Below are positions 42,347 through 52,786 of a stretch of 64,000 bases of DNA, one piece after another (positions within the stretch are counted from its first letter, which is position 1; each line of letters starts with the position of its first letter). This stretch comes from Caulobacter segnis ATCC 21756 (GTDB taxonomy: Bacteria > Pseudomonadota > Alphaproteobacteria > Caulobacterales > Caulobacteraceae): assembly GCF_000092285.1 (NCBI RefSeq), contig NC_014100.1, forward strand, positions 3,162,001-3,226,000. Direction: 5' to 3'. The notes under the pieces were generated by a model, which worked only from the letters and a program-made list of their open reading frames with translations, was not told the origin of the DNA and did no database searches. Both the position numbers and the translations under genes were made by a program.

Positions 42347-42703
42347 TCAGGCCGCCTTCTTGATCAGGTTGCCCTCGTCCAGCAGCACGACGGTGGGCGC
42401 GTAGTTGCGCGCCTCCTCGGCCGGCATCTGGCAGTAGGTCACGACGATGACGAGGTCGTTCTTCTGCACCAGGCGCGCGGCCGCGCCGTTGACGCCGATG
42501 ACCTTCGAGCCGCGCGGGGCCTCGATGGCGTAGGTGGTGAAGCGCGCGCCATTGGTGATGTTCAGCACGTCGACCTGCTCGTTGGGCAGGATGCCCGAGG
42601 CGTCCAGCAGGTCGCGGTCGATGGCGATCGAACCCTCGTAGTCGAGGTCCGCCTGGGTCACCGTGGCGCGGTGCAGCTTGGCCTTGAGCATGGTCAGAAG
42701 CAT
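42347..42703 (-). CDS. panD: Aspartate 1-decarboxylase
   Basis: This 118-aa enzyme makes beta-alanine for pantothenate and CoA. The start [20 protein letters not shown] aligns with E. coli PanD and decides for the ATG at 42703 over longer or shorter options. Self-cleavage occurs between Gly24 and Ser25 in DYEGSIAID to make the pyruvoyl cofactor. Catalytic-region residues are in [11 protein letters not shown] and GAAARLV-like segments. Length is normal. It is the first gene of a two-gene unit with a lipoprotein. Confidence 0.96.
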
Positions 42704-42847
42704 GGCGGGGAAGGCTATCCCTTTGACTAGAATGAGATAATTAGGGCCGCCACACACAAGGCCCAGCGATCAGCTCCCGCCATATAGCCACGAAGCCCGC
42801 GCCGTTCAATCACGGCGCAAGGTGACGTAGGGGCAGGCCCGGGCGGT

Positions 42848-44638
42848 CTACAGCTTGTAGCCGCCGGCGTGGATCTTGGCGAAGACGGCCTTGGTGATCT
42901 TCACATAGCCCTTGCTCGGATCGCGGAAGTACAGCGGATCCTTGGTCCGCGTCGGGTCGAAGCCGTCGCCGACCAGATCAACCTTGCGGTACTTGAAGGT
43001 GCCGGTCGTCTCGATCGCCTGCTGCAGCCGCAGGAAGATCGGCCGCGCATAGCTGGGCAGGTGCTCGTCGACATATTTGGCGAAGGCGGCGAGGTCGAAC
43101 TCCGGATCGGCGACCAGGGCCGCCATGCCGGCCTTGCCATCCAGGTCGCCGACCGGCACGCCGTAGACATTGACTTCCAGCACGTGCTCGACGGCGGCCA
43201 GGCGCTCGGCCACTTCGCTGGTCGCGACGTTCTCGCCCTTCCAGCGGAAGGTGTCGCCGATCCGGTCGACGAAATAGATGTAGCCGTCGCCGTCCACCCG
43301 CATCAGGTCGCCGGTGCGGAACCACGAGTCGCCCTTCTGGAAGACGTCGTGCAGCACCTTCTTCTCGGTGGCGGCCTTGTCGGCGTAGCCGACGTAGTTG
43401 GAGCGGGCGTCGCCCCCGATATGGCCGATGCACTCGCCGACCTCGCCGGGCGCGCACTCGATGCAGCAGCCGTCGGGGCCGCGCACCGGCGTCTCGGTCT
43501 CGACGTCGAACTTGACGACGCGGATGTTGAACTTGCCGCGCAGATAGCCCGGCACCCGGCCGATCGCGCCGCGCTTGCCGTCGAAATTGAACAGCGAGAC
43601 GTTGCCTTCGGTGGCGCCGTAGAACTCGAGCACCTCGCCGACCTTGAAGCGGTCCAGCATGTCGTTCCAGACGTCGGGACGCAGGCCGTTGCCGAAGATC
43701 AGACGAATCTTGTGCGCCCGCTCCAGCTCGTGCTCGGGCTGGTTGGCCAGATAGCGGCACAGCTCGCCGATATAGACGAACATGGTGCAGTTCTCGGCGA
43801 CGATCTCGGGCCAGAAGTGCGTGGCCGAGAACTTCTTGCGCAGCACGATCGAACCGCCGTTCAACAGCCCCGCGCCCAGGGCGCAGAGGCCGCCGGTGGC
43901 GTGGTAGAGCGGCAGGGTCACATAGATGCGGTCGGTTTCCTTGGCGCCGGTCGAGCCGGCGAAGCCGCGCATGTAGAGCTGGGCGCGCATGTGGGTGATG
44001 CGCGCGGCCTTGGGCATGCCGGTGGTGCCACTGGTGAAGATGTAGAGCGCGGTGTCGCGGGCCGTCAGCCCTTCACGGGCGGTGACGCGGTCGGGACGCA
44101 GCTGGCTGCAGCTCTTCAGCGCCTTGACCAGGTCGCGCTGCTCGCCATGCACCGGCCCCAGCACCCACTGCTGCATGTGGCGGTCGAGCTGGCCTTTCAC
44201 GTCCTCGAAGCAGGGCGAGGTCTCGGGATCGACGATGCAGTGCAGGGCCTGGGAGATGTTCAGGCAGTGCGCCAGGGCCGCGCCGGTCAGCTGGTTATTG
44301 ATCAGGGCGGTGGCGACCCCGACCTTGGTCAGGCCGTACCAGACCGCGAAATATTCCAGGCGGTTGGGCATGAACAGCGCCACGGTCTGGCCGCGCGTCA
44401 GCCCTTGGCCCTTGGCCCAATGGGCGTAGCGATTGGCCATGCCGTCCAGCTCGGCATAGGTGACCGTCTTGCCCTCGAAGGTCATGGCCGGACGGTCGCG
44501 CCATTTGTCGACGGCCGCCTCGATATCGTCGCAGATCAGATTGGCGCTGTCGGGAGCAATGGATTTCACGCGCTTGAGCGTCCGGGTCAAACCCTTGAGG
44601 AACTTGATCTCGCGACGGATCTTCTGGCGCAAACGCAT
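42848..44638 (-). CDS. Long-chain acyl-CoA synthetase, FATP/FadD6-like
   Basis: This 596-aa AMP-binding enzyme activates fatty acids with ATP and CoA. The P-loop-like YIFTSGTTGMPKAARITH, the FYGATEGNVSLFNFDG adenine motif, the SWFRTGDLMRVDGDGYIYFVDRIGDTFRWKG hinge region, and the FKYRKVDLV C-terminal Lys motif are visible. The ATEGN signature and the basic N-terminal region place it near very-long-chain synthetases/fatty acid transport proteins. It stands alone between panD and the protease gene. No signal peptide is present; membrane association is likely. Confidence 0.92.
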   Translation of the reverse strand: MRLRQKIRREIKFLKGLTRTLKRVKSIAPDSANLICDDIEAAVDKWRDRPAMTFEGKTVTYAELDGMANRYAHWAKGQGLTRGQTVALFMPNRLEYFAVWYGLTKVGVATALINNQLTGAALAHCLNISQALHCIVDPETSPCFEDVKGQLDRHMQQWVLGPVHGEQRDLVKALKSCSQLRPDRVTAREGLTARDTALYIFTSGTTGMPKAARITHMRAQLYMRGFAGSTGAKETDRIYVTLPLYHATGGLCALGAGLLNGGSIVLRKKFSATHFWPEIVAENCTMFVYIGELCRYLANQPEHELERAHKIRLIFGNGLRPDVWNDMLDRFKVGEVLEFYGATEGNVSLFNFDGKRGAIGRVPGYLRGKFNIRVVKFDVETETPVRGPDGCCIECAPGEVGECIGHIGGDARSNYVGYADKAATEKKVLHDVFQKGDSWFRTGDLMRVDGDGYIYFVDRIGDTFRWKGENVATSEVAERLAAVEHVLEVNVYGVPVGDLDGKAGMAALVADPEFDLAAFAKYVDEHLPSYARPIFLRLQQAIETTGTFKYRKVDLVGDGFDPTRTKDPLYFRDPSKGYVKITKAVFAKIHAGGYKL

Positions 44639-44738
44639 TCGGCTCTCCCTTCAAACAACCATTGGAGAGCGCCGCGCGAGCGGTCAAGCGGCCGTTCGCC
44701 GCATCGCAAACCTAACGCCGTTCAAGGAAAGATGCGGT

Positions 44739-45650
44739 TCACGAACGCAGGCGGAAACGCACTTCGTTGCGCCTCAAGTCTATGGAGACCTTGTCGAACG
44801 TGCGCAGCACGTCGGTCCCGATGACAATCGCGGGACGATCCTGAAGGCCCCAGTACTCGAAGGTGTGAATCGAGCCGATCACCAGCGGCAGGTTGCGAAG
44901 CGTCATCGGCCCCAACGTCAGCCGCGTCAGGACAGCCGATCGTCCGTTGAGCACCTGGCCGGTGACGCTGATCAGTTCCTTTGGCCCAGCCCCCCCGACG
45001 AGGGCCCCTCCCGCCCGCGCGGCGTCGAGCAAAGCGAGGTTGCCCGCCGTGGTGGTCGAGCCGCTGTCGATGAAGGCGATGACCCTTTCCCGGGGGATGA
45101 GCGCGTCGATCAGGATCAGGCCGCTGCGCACCAGCTTCGATTTGACGATCACCGTCGCCTCGTCGGGGACCGGCAGGGCCTCTCCAACGACCATCCGACG
45201 CCGACCGAAGTCCAGCAACAGGCTGGCTTGACCCAGCCATTCCAGGCCCAGAATGCCGTCCATCCGCAACTGCGCTCGGGGGAGCACGGCGACCGTCATG
45301 TTCTTGCGCTCGCGCTTGCCGACGGCGAGGCTGGCCACGCGCGCCATTGGCACGGGCTGCGCGCCGGCGATGCTGTGCAACCGCCCAAGCGCCCCCCGCT
45401 CAAGACCTAGCCGGTCGGCGATATCGCTGGTGATGACCGAGGTCGTGGCCCCCGTGTCGACCAGGAAGGCGAAAGGTCCCTGCCCGTTCACATAGGTGGC
45501 CACGGACAGGCGGCTGGCCGCGTCGACATAGCCCAACGGATCAGCCGTCTCGTCCGCGGGCGTCTGGGCGGCTCGGGCTGATCCGCCCGTCAACGCAGCG
45601 CCCGCCATGGACGTGATCAGCGCGCGGCGCGCCATCCGTCGTGAGACCAT
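44739..45650 (-). CDS. Exported retropepsin-like aspartic protease, double domain
   Basis: This 303-aa protein has a Tat-like leader (RRMARRALITSMAGAALTGG, residues 4-23), so it is likely periplasmic. Two aspartyl active-site triads are present in one chain: DTGATTSVITSDIA near residue 67 and DSGSTTTAGN near residue 197. Each is followed by a retropepsin-type hydrophobic-glycine strand (MDGILGLEWL and the later VIGTDVLRTFD). Many bacterial retropepsins are single-domain dimers, so this looks like a fused monomer. The substrate is unknown. Confidence 0.85.
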   Translation of the reverse strand: MVSRRMARRALITSMAGAALTGGSARAAQTPADETADPLGYVDAASRLSVATYVNGQGPFAFLVDTGATTSVITSDIADRLGLERGALGRLHSIAGAQPVPMARVASLAVGKRERKNMTVAVLPRAQLRMDGILGLEWLGQASLLLDFGRRRMVVGEALPVPDEATVIVKSKLVRSGLILIDALIPRERVIAFIDSGSTTTAGNLALLDAARAGGALVGGAGPKELISVTGQVLNGRSAVLTRLTLGPMTLRNLPLVIGSIHTFEYWGLQDRPAIVIGTDVLRTFDKVSIDLRRNEVRFRLRS

Positions 45651-45689
45651 GGGCTTCCTCCCTTGGGAGGAGGCTACAGCCGCGCCCGG

Positions 45690-45711
45690 AACGGCGCCAG
45701 ATAGCGCCGTT
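45690..45711. terminator. Hairpin after aroG
   Basis: AACGGCGC / GCGCCGTT is an 8-bp stem with loop CAGATA. It lies 16 bp downstream of the aroG stop on the - strand; the T-rich tail is on the opposite strand, so its direction is uncertain. Confidence 0.4.
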
Positions 45712-45726
45712 TTCTGACTGGTGGGC

Positions 45727-47106
45727 CTAGCCGGCCGCCAGGCGGCGCTGGTCGTCGCGGGCGGCTTTCAGCTTCTCGGCCACCAGGAAGGCCAGCTCCA
45801 GCGCCTGCTCGCCGTTCAGGCGCGGGTCGCAGTGCGTGTGATAGCGGTCGCCGAGGTCGGTTTCCGACACGGCGCGGGCGCCGCCCAGGCACTCGGTGAC
45901 GTTCTGGCCGGTCATTTCCAGGTGGACGCCGCCGGGGTGCACGCCTTCGGCCTGGGCGATCTCCACGAAGCTCTTCACTTCGCCGAGGATCCGGTCGAAC
46001 GGACGGGTCTTGTAGCCGGTCGAGGCCTTCAGCGTGTTGCCGTGCATAGGGTCGGTGGCCCAGACCACCGAACGGCCCGCGCTCTTGGTCGCCCGCATCA
46101 GGCGCGGCAGGCGGTCGGCGATCTTGTCCGAGCCGAAGCGGCCGTACAGGGTCAGGCGACCGGGTTCGTTGTTCGGGTTCAAGACGTCGATCAGGCGCAG
46201 AAGGTCGTCGCCTTCCATGGTCGGACCGCACTTCAGGCCGATCGGGTTCTTCACGCCGCGCATGAATTCGATGTGGGCGCCGTCCAGCTGGCGGGTGCGC
46301 TCGCCGATCCACAGCAGGTGGGCGCTGGTGTCGTACCAGTCGCCCGAGGTGCTATCGACGCGGGTCATGGCTTCCTCGAAGCCCAGCAGCAGGGCCTCGT
46401 GGCTGGTGAAGAACTCGACGCGACGCAGGTCGGGCTGGGTGTCGGGCGTGACGCCGACGGCCGACATGAAGGTCAGGGCCTCGGAGATCTTTTCCGACAG
46501 CTCGCGGTAGCGCGCGCCCTGCGGGCTGTCGCCGACGAAGCCCAGGGTCCAGCGGTGAATGTTGTAGAGGTCGGCGTAGCCGCCGCTGGCGAAGGCGCGC
46601 AGCAGGTTCAGCGTCGCGGCCGACTGGCCGTAGGCCTTCAGCAGGCGGTCCGGGTCGGGGACCCGCTCGGCCTCGTTGAAGTCCATGCCGTTGATGATGT
46701 CGCCGCGATAGGACGGCAGGGTCACGTCGCCCTGGACCTCGATCGGCTCCGAGCGCGGCTTGGCGAACTGGCCGGCGATGCGGCCCACCTTCACCACCGG
46801 CTTGCCGCCGGCGAAGGTCAGCACCACCGCCATCTGCAGGATCAGGCGGAAGGTGTCGCGGATGTTGTCCGCGTGGAATTCCTTGAAGCTCTCGGCGCAG
46901 TCGCCGCCTTGCAGCAGGAAGGCGCGGCCCTCGGCCACGTCGCCAAGCAGGCTCTTCAGCCGACGCGCCTCGCCGGCGAAGACCAGCGGCGGCATCTGGC
47001 GAAGCGTCTGCTCGACCCGCTCGACAGCGCCCGCGTCCGGATAGTCGGCGGGGATGTGCTTGGCGGGTTTGGCTCTCCAGGCGGCGGGGGTCCAGCGGGC
47101 GGTCAT
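45727..47106 (-). CDS. aroG: 3-deoxy-7-phosphoheptulonate synthase, class II
   Basis: This 459-aa enzyme condenses PEP and erythrose 4-phosphate, the first step of the shikimate pathway. It is the plant-like class II type: [19 protein letters not shown] near the N-terminus, QGGDCAESF with the metal-binding Cys, [38 protein letters not shown] and [15 protein letters not shown] and [12 protein letters not shown] close the active site. Length is typical. The gene symbol follows common usage for this type in alphaproteobacteria. It is monocistronic. Confidence 0.95.
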   Translation of the reverse strand: MTARWTPAAWRAKPAKHIPADYPDAGAVERVEQTLRQMPPLVFAGEARRLKSLLGDVAEGRAFLLQGGDCAESFKEFHADNIRDTFRLILQMAVVLTFAGGKPVVKVGRIAGQFAKPRSEPIEVQGDVTLPSYRGDIINGMDFNEAERVPDPDRLLKAYGQSAATLNLLRAFASGGYADLYNIHRWTLGFVGDSPQGARYRELSEKISEALTFMSAVGVTPDTQPDLRRVEFFTSHEALLLGFEEAMTRVDSTSGDWYDTSAHLLWIGERTRQLDGAHIEFMRGVKNPIGLKCGPTMEGDDLLRLIDVLNPNNEPGRLTLYGRFGSDKIADRLPRLMRATKSAGRSVVWATDPMHGNTLKASTGYKTRPFDRILGEVKSFVEIAQAEGVHPGGVHLEMTGQNVTECLGGARAVSETDLGDRYHTHCDPRLNGEQALELAFLVAEKLKAARDDQRRLAAG

Positions 47107-47218
47107 GACAAGCTCAATAACAACAAGGGGCGGCGTAGATACCGCGAATGGAACCGAAAGGCAAAATCATGCGGGCGACGCGCGCGGATCCGCCAAAGCG
47201 AGAAAGTTCGTTGTCGCG

Positions 47219-48454
47219 CTAGCGGGTCGAAGCGCTCGTTTTTTGCGCGACTCCACAAGCGATGACGGCCAGAGCGCCGAGAGCCAGCCACCATTCCTGC
47301 CAGACCCCGAAGCTGAAGCCGCTGACCACCAGATAGGACACCAGGGCGCCGGCCGCCATGGCGCCGTCGCGCCGGTCCACGCCGGTCCACCGCACCACGC
47401 CATAGAGGATCCAGGCGTAGAAGGCGGCCGCCATGGCGGCCCCGAACGCGCCGAGCTCCAGCCAGATCTGCAGGGGCGCGTTGTGAGTGTGCAGCGGAAT
47501 GGCCGCGCCGAAGGTCCGACTGGCGTCGATCCCCCACCCCCGCATCGGATGCTCCAGGATACGGTCGGCCGCGAAAGCCCAGATGTTCAGGCGATGATCC
47601 CAGGACGGCGGGACCAGCCCGTGCAGCCACGCGACGACGCCGGATTTCTCCCCCCAGAGCATCGCCATGGGCGCGAAGATGAAGATGGCCGAGACCAGCG
47701 GGATCAGGGCCCGCGCGACGGGCTTGCCGATCAGGCGCACCCCGAGCCAGACCAGTCCCCCCAGCAGCAGGGCCGCGACCGGCGCGTCGGCGCCGGTGAC
47801 ATGGGCCACCAGCAGGATCAGCGCGAACAGGAGCGCCACAAGGATGTTGCGTCCCTTGAACGTCGAAGCGCCGAGAACCCGTGCGCAGGGCCAGAGCAGC
47901 AGGACCAGCGGATAGGTCCCCATGGAGACCTTCACCATCGCCAGATCAGGCGTCAGCGGATCACCGCTGGCCTTGCGGATCGCCTGGTAGATCGGGGCGC
48001 CGAGCAGGCCATCGAGGCAGATGATGAGCGCCAGCGCACCGGCGCAGACCAGCATGACGCGCGCCGCGCCGCGCGCCGAACGGGCCGACATCTGGCCCAG
48101 CATGGCGACCGCGGCGCCGTAGAGGCCCAGCTGCAGGAAGAGCTTGATCGCCGTGAAGTTCTCCACGGCCCCGAACTTCTTGAGCTTGGCGGGGTCCGGG
48201 AGCGCCGGCGTCCAGGTGAGGCTGACCAGCGACCACAAGGCCAACAGCGCTAGGGCGAACATCGGCAGGAGCGGCGGTCGCCGCCGGAGCAACCCCGGCG
48301 CCGCCAGCAGGCCGACCAGACTGAGCAGCGCCGCGAACTGCTTCGGCGCCAGGTAGCCCAGCAGCGGCGTCATCACCATCATGAAGACGGCGAGGCCGCC
48401 CAGCCACCGCGTGCGGCGCTCCGGAGCGCCCGTCAGCACGCCGACGCCTGTCAT
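47219..48454 (-). CDS. O-antigen ligase/polymerase-like membrane protein
   Basis: This 411-aa protein starts at the ATG at 48454, overlapping the gor stop by four bases (ATGA). About ten to twelve hydrophobic segments are visible. The Wzy_C/WaaL-type motif is HTHNAPLQIWLELGAFG in the large loop, with MRGWGIDASRTFG before it. Such enzymes join or polymerise lipid-linked polysaccharide at the periplasmic face. The family cannot separate O-antigen ligase from polymerase roles. The coupling to gor and rpiA looks fortuitous. Confidence 0.82.
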   Translation of the reverse strand: MTGVGVLTGAPERRTRWLGGLAVFMMVMTPLLGYLAPKQFAALLSLVGLLAAPGLLRRRPPLLPMFALALLALWSLVSLTWTPALPDPAKLKKFGAVENFTAIKLFLQLGLYGAAVAMLGQMSARSARGAARVMLVCAGALALIICLDGLLGAPIYQAIRKASGDPLTPDLAMVKVSMGTYPLVLLLWPCARVLGASTFKGRNILVALLFALILLVAHVTGADAPVAALLLGGLVWLGVRLIGKPVARALIPLVSAIFIFAPMAMLWGEKSGVVAWLHGLVPPSWDHRLNIWAFAADRILEHPMRGWGIDASRTFGAAIPLHTHNAPLQIWLELGAFGAAMAAAFYAWILYGVVRWTGVDRRDGAMAAGALVSYLVVSGFSFGVWQEWWLALGALAVIACGVAQKTSASTR

Positions 48455-49851
48455 CCCACCCCGCCGACTTCGACCGGCACGTACTTCTCGCGCATCGTGA
48501 CGAGTTCCTCGGCTAGGGTCGGATGGACGGCGCAGGTGGAGTCCCACTGTTGCTTGGTCACGCCCATCTTCACAGCGATCGCGGCCATCTGGATGATCTC
48601 GGGCGAGTCGGGCCCCACGATGTGGACGCCCACCACCTTCTGGTCGTCGGCCTTGACCACCAGCTTGATCAGGCACCGCTCCTGGCCGCCGTAGAAGGTG
48701 ATCTTCATCGGACGGAACACCGAGCGGTAGATGTCGACCGCGCCGAACGCGTGCCGCGCCTCGGCCTCGCTCATGCCGACCGCGCCCACCGGCGGCTGCG
48801 AGAAGACCGCCGAGGCGACCATGTCGTGATCGAAGGTGGTCGGATTGTTGTAGAACTCGGTCTGGGCGAAGGCGGCGCCCTCGCGGATCGCCACCGGCGT
48901 CAGGTTGATCCGGTCGGTGACGTCGCCGACGGCCCAGATGCTGTCGACATTGGTCTTGGAATAGGCGTCGACGGCGATCGCGCCGCGCTCGTTCAGCTTC
49001 ACGCCCGCCTTTTCCAGCCCGAGGCCGTGGACGTAGGGCTCGCGGCCGGTGGCGAACATCACCGCCTCGGTCTCGAAGGTCAGGTCGTTATTGAGCACGC
49101 TGAGCAGCGTTCCGTCTTCCTGCTTCTCGATGCGGGTGTGCGAGCAACCCAGCACGACCTTGATCCCGCGCTTGCCCAGCTCGTCGGCCAGGTGCGCGCG
49201 CACATCGTCGTCGAAGCCGCGCAGGATGTTGGCGCCGCGATAGAGCAACGTCGTCTCGACGCCGAGGCCCGCGAAGATGCCGGCGAACTCGACGGCGATA
49301 TAGCCGCCGCCGACGATCATGATGCTCTTGGGGAGCTTGGGCAGGTGGAAGGCCTCGTCCGAGGTGATACCGAACTCCGCGCCTGGGAAGTCGGGCTTCA
49401 CCGGCCGCCCGCCGGTGGCGATCAAGATCTTGCGGGCGGTGTAGGTCCCCGCGTCCTTCGAGCCGTCCTTCGGCAGCACCTCGACCGTGTGGGCGTCGAC
49501 GACCTGGGCGCGGCCGTGCAGCAGATCCGCCCCAGCCTTCTGAAGGTTGGTGACGTAGATCCCCGACAAGCGGGCGATCTCGACGTCCTTGTCGTGGATG
49601 AAGCCCTTCCAGTCGAACTTCGCCTCGCCGATGGTCCAACCATAGCCCTTGGCCGTCTTCAGGTGGCTGGTGACCTCGCTGGCGTAGACCATGAACTTCT
49701 TGGGCACGCAGCCGCGGATCACGCAGGTGCCGCCGACCCGGTACTCCTCGGCCACGCCGACCTTGGCGCCGCTCATGGCCGCCAGACGCGCCGCGCGCAC
49801 GCCGCCCGAGCCCGCGCCGATGACGAAGAGATCATAGTCGTAGTCAGCCAT
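48451..49851 (-). CDS. gor: Glutathione-disulfide reductase
   Basis: This 466-aa flavoenzyme reduces glutathione disulfide with NADPH. The FAD motif is FVIGAGSGGVRAARLAA; the redox Cys pair is Cys43/Cys48 in GGTCVIRGCVPKK; the NADPH motif is MIVGGGYIAVEFAGIFAGLG. The C-terminal HPTLAEELVTM has the proton-relay His. The ATG at 49851 is used; a GTG directly upstream is also in frame. Its stop overlaps the start of the ligase-like gene. It is 42 bp downstream of rpiA on the same strand. Confidence 0.94.
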   Translation of the reverse strand: MADYDYDLFVIGAGSGGVRAARLAAMSGAKVGVAEEYRVGGTCVIRGCVPKKFMVYASEVTSHLKTAKGYGWTIGEAKFDWKGFIHDKDVEIARLSGIYVTNLQKAGADLLHGRAQVVDAHTVEVLPKDGSKDAGTYTARKILIATGGRPVKPDFPGAEFGITSDEAFHLPKLPKSIMIVGGGYIAVEFAGIFAGLGVETTLLYRGANILRGFDDDVRAHLADELGKRGIKVVLGCSHTRIEKQEDGTLLSVLNNDLTFETEAVMFATGREPYVHGLGLEKAGVKLNERGAIAVDAYSKTNVDSIWAVGDVTDRINLTPVAIREGAAFAQTEFYNNPTTFDHDMVASAVFSQPPVGAVGMSEAEARHAFGAVDIYRSVFRPMKITFYGGQERCLIKLVVKADDQKVVGVHIVGPDSPEIIQMAAIAVKMGVTKQQWDSTCAVHPTLAEELVTMREKYVPVEVGGVG

Positions 49852-49893
49852 CACCGGCCTCCGAACCTAAAGCGTGGGGCTCTATGTAGGACG

Positions 49894-50580
49894 TCAGGGA
49901 ACCAGGCGCACCACGCCGTCGTCCGTGCCGACCAAGGCTTCGTCGGCGAGGTCGAGGAACAGGCCATGATCGACCACGCCCGTGACGCTCTTCAGCGCCG
50001 TCGCCAGGGCGGCCGGCTCGTCGATGCGGCCCGAGGCCATGTCGTAGATCAGGTTGCCGCCGTCCGTGACGACAACGCCCCGTTCGGCCGTGCGCAGACG
50101 CGGCGGCGGCAGGTCGAATTCGGCGGCGATGTCGGCCAGGCGATGGCCGGTGTGGACGTGGCCGAAGCGCACGACCTCGATCGGCAGCGGGAACTTGCCC
50201 AGGGCCGGGACGCGCTTGGCGGCGTCGGCGATCGCCACGCACCGGGTCGAGGCCTCCCAGACCAGCTTCTCGCGTAGCAGAGCCGCGCCGCCGCCCTTGA
50301 TCAGGGAGAGGCCCGGCCCGATCTCGTCGGCGCCGTCCACGGTCAGGTCGATCGTCTTGACGTCGTCCAGCGCGACCAGCGGGATGCCCAGCTCCCGCGC
50401 CAGCGCGGCGGTGGCGTCCGAGGTCGGCACGCCCTTGATGTTGGTCAGCTTGCGCGCGGCCAGCGCCTTGACGAACCAGGCGGCCGTCGAGCCCGTGCCC
50501 AGGCCCACCACCATGCCGTTCTCAACGAGTTGCGCGGCGGCCTCGCCCGAGGCGCGCTTCTGATCGTCGGCGCTGCTCAT
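49894..50580 (-). CDS. rpiA: Ribose-5-phosphate isomerase A
   Basis: This 228-aa enzyme interconverts ribose 5- and ribulose 5-phosphate. The substrate loops are [15 protein letters not shown] (near residue 25), [26 protein letters not shown], and [10 protein letters not shown]. The ATG at 50578-50580 overlaps the glmU stop (ATGA), so it is coupled to glmU; a longer frame upstream is inside glmU. It supplies ribulose 5-phosphate, also the substrate of KdsD. Length is normal. Confidence 0.95.
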   Translation of the reverse strand: MSSADDQKRASGEAAAQLVENGMVVGLGTGSTAAWFVKALAARKLTNIKGVPTSDATAALARELGIPLVALDDVKTIDLTVDGADEIGPGLSLIKGGGAALLREKLVWEASTRCVAIADAAKRVPALGKFPLPIEVVRFGHVHTGHRLADIAAEFDLPPPRLRTAERGVVVTDGGNLIYDMASGRIDEPAALATALKSVTGVVDHGLFLDLADEALVGTDDGVVRLVP

Positions 50581-51956
50581 TTCGTCTTCGCGTCCTTCTT
50601 GGCTTGTTTGAGGGCGCGGAACTTGGTCGCCCACCCCGCCTTGATCGTCTGTTCCGGACGCGCCAGGGCCAGCGCCCCGTCCTCGACGTCCTTGGTGATC
50701 ACCGAGCCCGAGCCCGTCATGGCCCCGTCGCCCACCCGCACGGGCGCGACCAGGGCGCTGTTGGAGCCGATGAAGGCCCCCTTGCCGACGTGGGTTTCGA
50801 ACTTCTCGAAGCCGTCGTAATTGCAGAAGATCGTGCCGGCCCCGATGTTGGCCTTCTCGCCGATCGAGCCATCGCCCAGGTAGCTGAGGTGATTGGCCTT
50901 GGCGCCCTTGCCGACCTTGACCTTCTTGACCTCGACGAAGTTGCCGATGTGGGCCTCGGGCCCGATCTCGGCGCCGGGCCGTAGGCGGGCGTAGGGGCCA
51001 ATCAGCGCGCCTTCGCCGACATGAGCGCCTTCCAGGTGGCTGAAGGCCTTGATCACCGCGTTGCTCTCGACGCTGACGCCAGGCCCGAAGACGACGAACT
51101 GTTCCACCACCGCGCCGCCGGCGATCTTCGTGTCCCAGGACAGATGCACGGTCTCGGGCGCCGGCATGGTGACGCCCTCGATCATCAAGGCGTTGCGACG
51201 GGCCTTCTGCCAGACAGCCTCGGCGGCCGCGAGCTCGGCTTGCGAATTGACACCCTGCACCGAGGCCTCCGGCGCGAAGGCGGCGCGGGTGACCAGCTTG
51301 CGGTCATGGGCCAGGCCGACGACGTCGGTCAGGTAGTACTCGCCCTTGGCGTTGTCGTTGCGGACATTGGCCAGGAGATCGAACAGGATCGCGCGGTCGG
51401 CGGCCAGGACGCCGGAATTGCAGTGCTTGACCTGCCGGGTGGCGAGGTCCGCCTCCTTCTCCTCGACGATGCGCAGCAGCACGTGGCCGGGGGCCAGGAT
51501 CAGGCGACCATAGCCCGTCGGGTTATGGGCCTCGAAGCCCAGCACCGCGACATGGGCGCCGCCGGTGATCTGGTCGAACAGAGGCGCGATCACCCCGGCG
51601 GTGGTCAAAGGGCAGTCGGCGTAGGTGACGACCACGTCGCCGTCGAAGCCGGCCAACGCGTCCTTGGCCGCCAGCACGGCGTGGCCGGTGCCCAGCGGCG
51701 GGTCCTGGACCACGGTCGCGTTCGGGCCAAGACGCTTGCCGGCGGCGTCGCCGACCTGCGGGCTGTGGGCGCCGACCACGACGATGATCCGCTCGCAGCC
51801 CAGGCCCTCGGCCGCGTCGATGGCGTGGTCCAGCAGGGTCCGCCCGGCTAGCCTGTGCAGCACCTTGGGCGTCGGCGACTTCATCCGCGTGCCCTGCCCG
51901 GCCGCCAGGATCACGGCGGCGCGCGGCCGGATGGGCTTTGAGACGGGGACGGTCAT
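50577..51956 (-). CDS. glmU: Bifunctional GlcNAc-1-P uridyltransferase/glucosamine-1-P acetyltransferase
   Basis: This 459-aa enzyme makes UDP-GlcNAc for peptidoglycan and LPS. The N-terminal uridyltransferase has the [22 protein letters not shown] signature and [10 protein letters not shown]; residues ~255-459 form a left-handed beta-helix acetyltransferase with hexapeptide repeats ([27 protein letters not shown]) and the [21 protein letters not shown] active-site region. Length equals the family norm. It is the first gene of an operon with rpiA and possibly gor. Confidence 0.97.
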   Translation of the reverse strand: MTVPVSKPIRPRAAVILAAGQGTRMKSPTPKVLHRLAGRTLLDHAIDAAEGLGCERIIVVVGAHSPQVGDAAGKRLGPNATVVQDPPLGTGHAVLAAKDALAGFDGDVVVTYADCPLTTAGVIAPLFDQITGGAHVAVLGFEAHNPTGYGRLILAPGHVLLRIVEEKEADLATRQVKHCNSGVLAADRAILFDLLANVRNDNAKGEYYLTDVVGLAHDRKLVTRAAFAPEASVQGVNSQAELAAAEAVWQKARRNALMIEGVTMPAPETVHLSWDTKIAGGAVVEQFVVFGPGVSVESNAVIKAFSHLEGAHVGEGALIGPYARLRPGAEIGPEAHIGNFVEVKKVKVGKGAKANHLSYLGDGSIGEKANIGAGTIFCNYDGFEKFETHVGKGAFIGSNSALVAPVRVGDGAMTGSGSVITKDVEDGALALARPEQTIKAGWATKFRALKQAKKDAKTK

Positions 51957-52025
51957 GGCTCTCGCGACTCCCTAGAGGCGAACCAAAGTTGCATTAGCCG
52001 CGCAATTGGCCGAAAGGCCAGACCC

Positions 52026-52739
52026 ATGCACGCGCTTCATGACCTGAACGGGGCGACCATCGCCTTCGATCTCGACGGCACGCTGGTGGACACCGCGCCC
52101 GATCTGGTGGGCTCGCTGAACGCCATCCTGGCCGAGGAAGCCCTGCCCGCCCTGCCGTTCGACGAGGTGCGGCTGATGGTCGGACGGGGGGCGCGAGCCC
52201 TGCTGGAGCGCGGTTTCGCCGCGGCCGGCGCGCCGCTGGACGCCGAGCACGCCCCGGCCCTGGTCCAGCGCTTCATCGCCCTCTACCTGACCCGCATCGC
52301 CGACGAGAGCGCGCCTTTCCCCGGCGTGGTCGAGACCCTGACCGACCTGAAGGCCGCCGGCGCGCGCCTCGTCGTCTGCACCAACAAGCTGACACATCTG
52401 TCGGTCGCCCTGCTGGACGCCACGGGCCTGACGCCCTTCTTTGACGCGGTGGTCGGCGCCGACAGCGCCCCGGCCGCCAAGCCGGACGGCCGCCACGTCG
52501 CCGCCGCCGTCGCCGCCGCAGAGGGCGACCTCGCCCGCGCGGTGATGGTCGGCGACAGCATCAACGACGCCCTCGGCGCCCGGAACGCCGGGGTGCCCAG
52601 CGTGCTGGTGTCCTTCGGCTACACCGAGGACCCGGTCGAGACCCTGGGCGGCGATCTGGTCGTCCACAGCTTTTTGGATGTGCCGAAAGCCTGCATCACG
52701 CTTTTGGCCTCTTGCCCCGCGCCGAACACCGGGCTATAG
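52026..52739 (+). CDS. gph: Phosphoglycolate phosphatase (HAD)
   Basis: This 237-aa HAD hydrolase removes phosphate from 2-phosphoglycolate. Motif I is FDLDGTLVDTAPD with the nucleophile Asp15 and acid Asp17. Motif II Thr lies in VVCTNKLTHL, motif III Lys in AAKPDGRH, and motif IV in MVGDSINDALGARNAG. The alpha-helical cap carries MVGRGARALLERG typical of Gph. It is divergent from glmU and is the last chromosomal-type gene before tRNA-Val. Confidence 0.92.
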   Translation: MHALHDLNGATIAFDLDGTLVDTAPDLVGSLNAILAEEALPALPFDEVRLMVGRGARALLERGFAAAGAPLDAEHAPALVQRFIALYLTRIADESAPFPGVVETLTDLKAAGARLVVCTNKLTHLSVALLDATGLTPFFDAVVGADSAPAAKPDGRHVAAAVAAAEGDLARAVMVGDSINDALGARNAGVPSVLVSFGYTEDPVETLGGDLVVHSFLDVPKACITLLASCPAPNTGL

Positions 52740-52786
52740 GCCCCCTCCTCTCGCGGATCGGTCCGTTTCGGACCCCTCCACACGGC

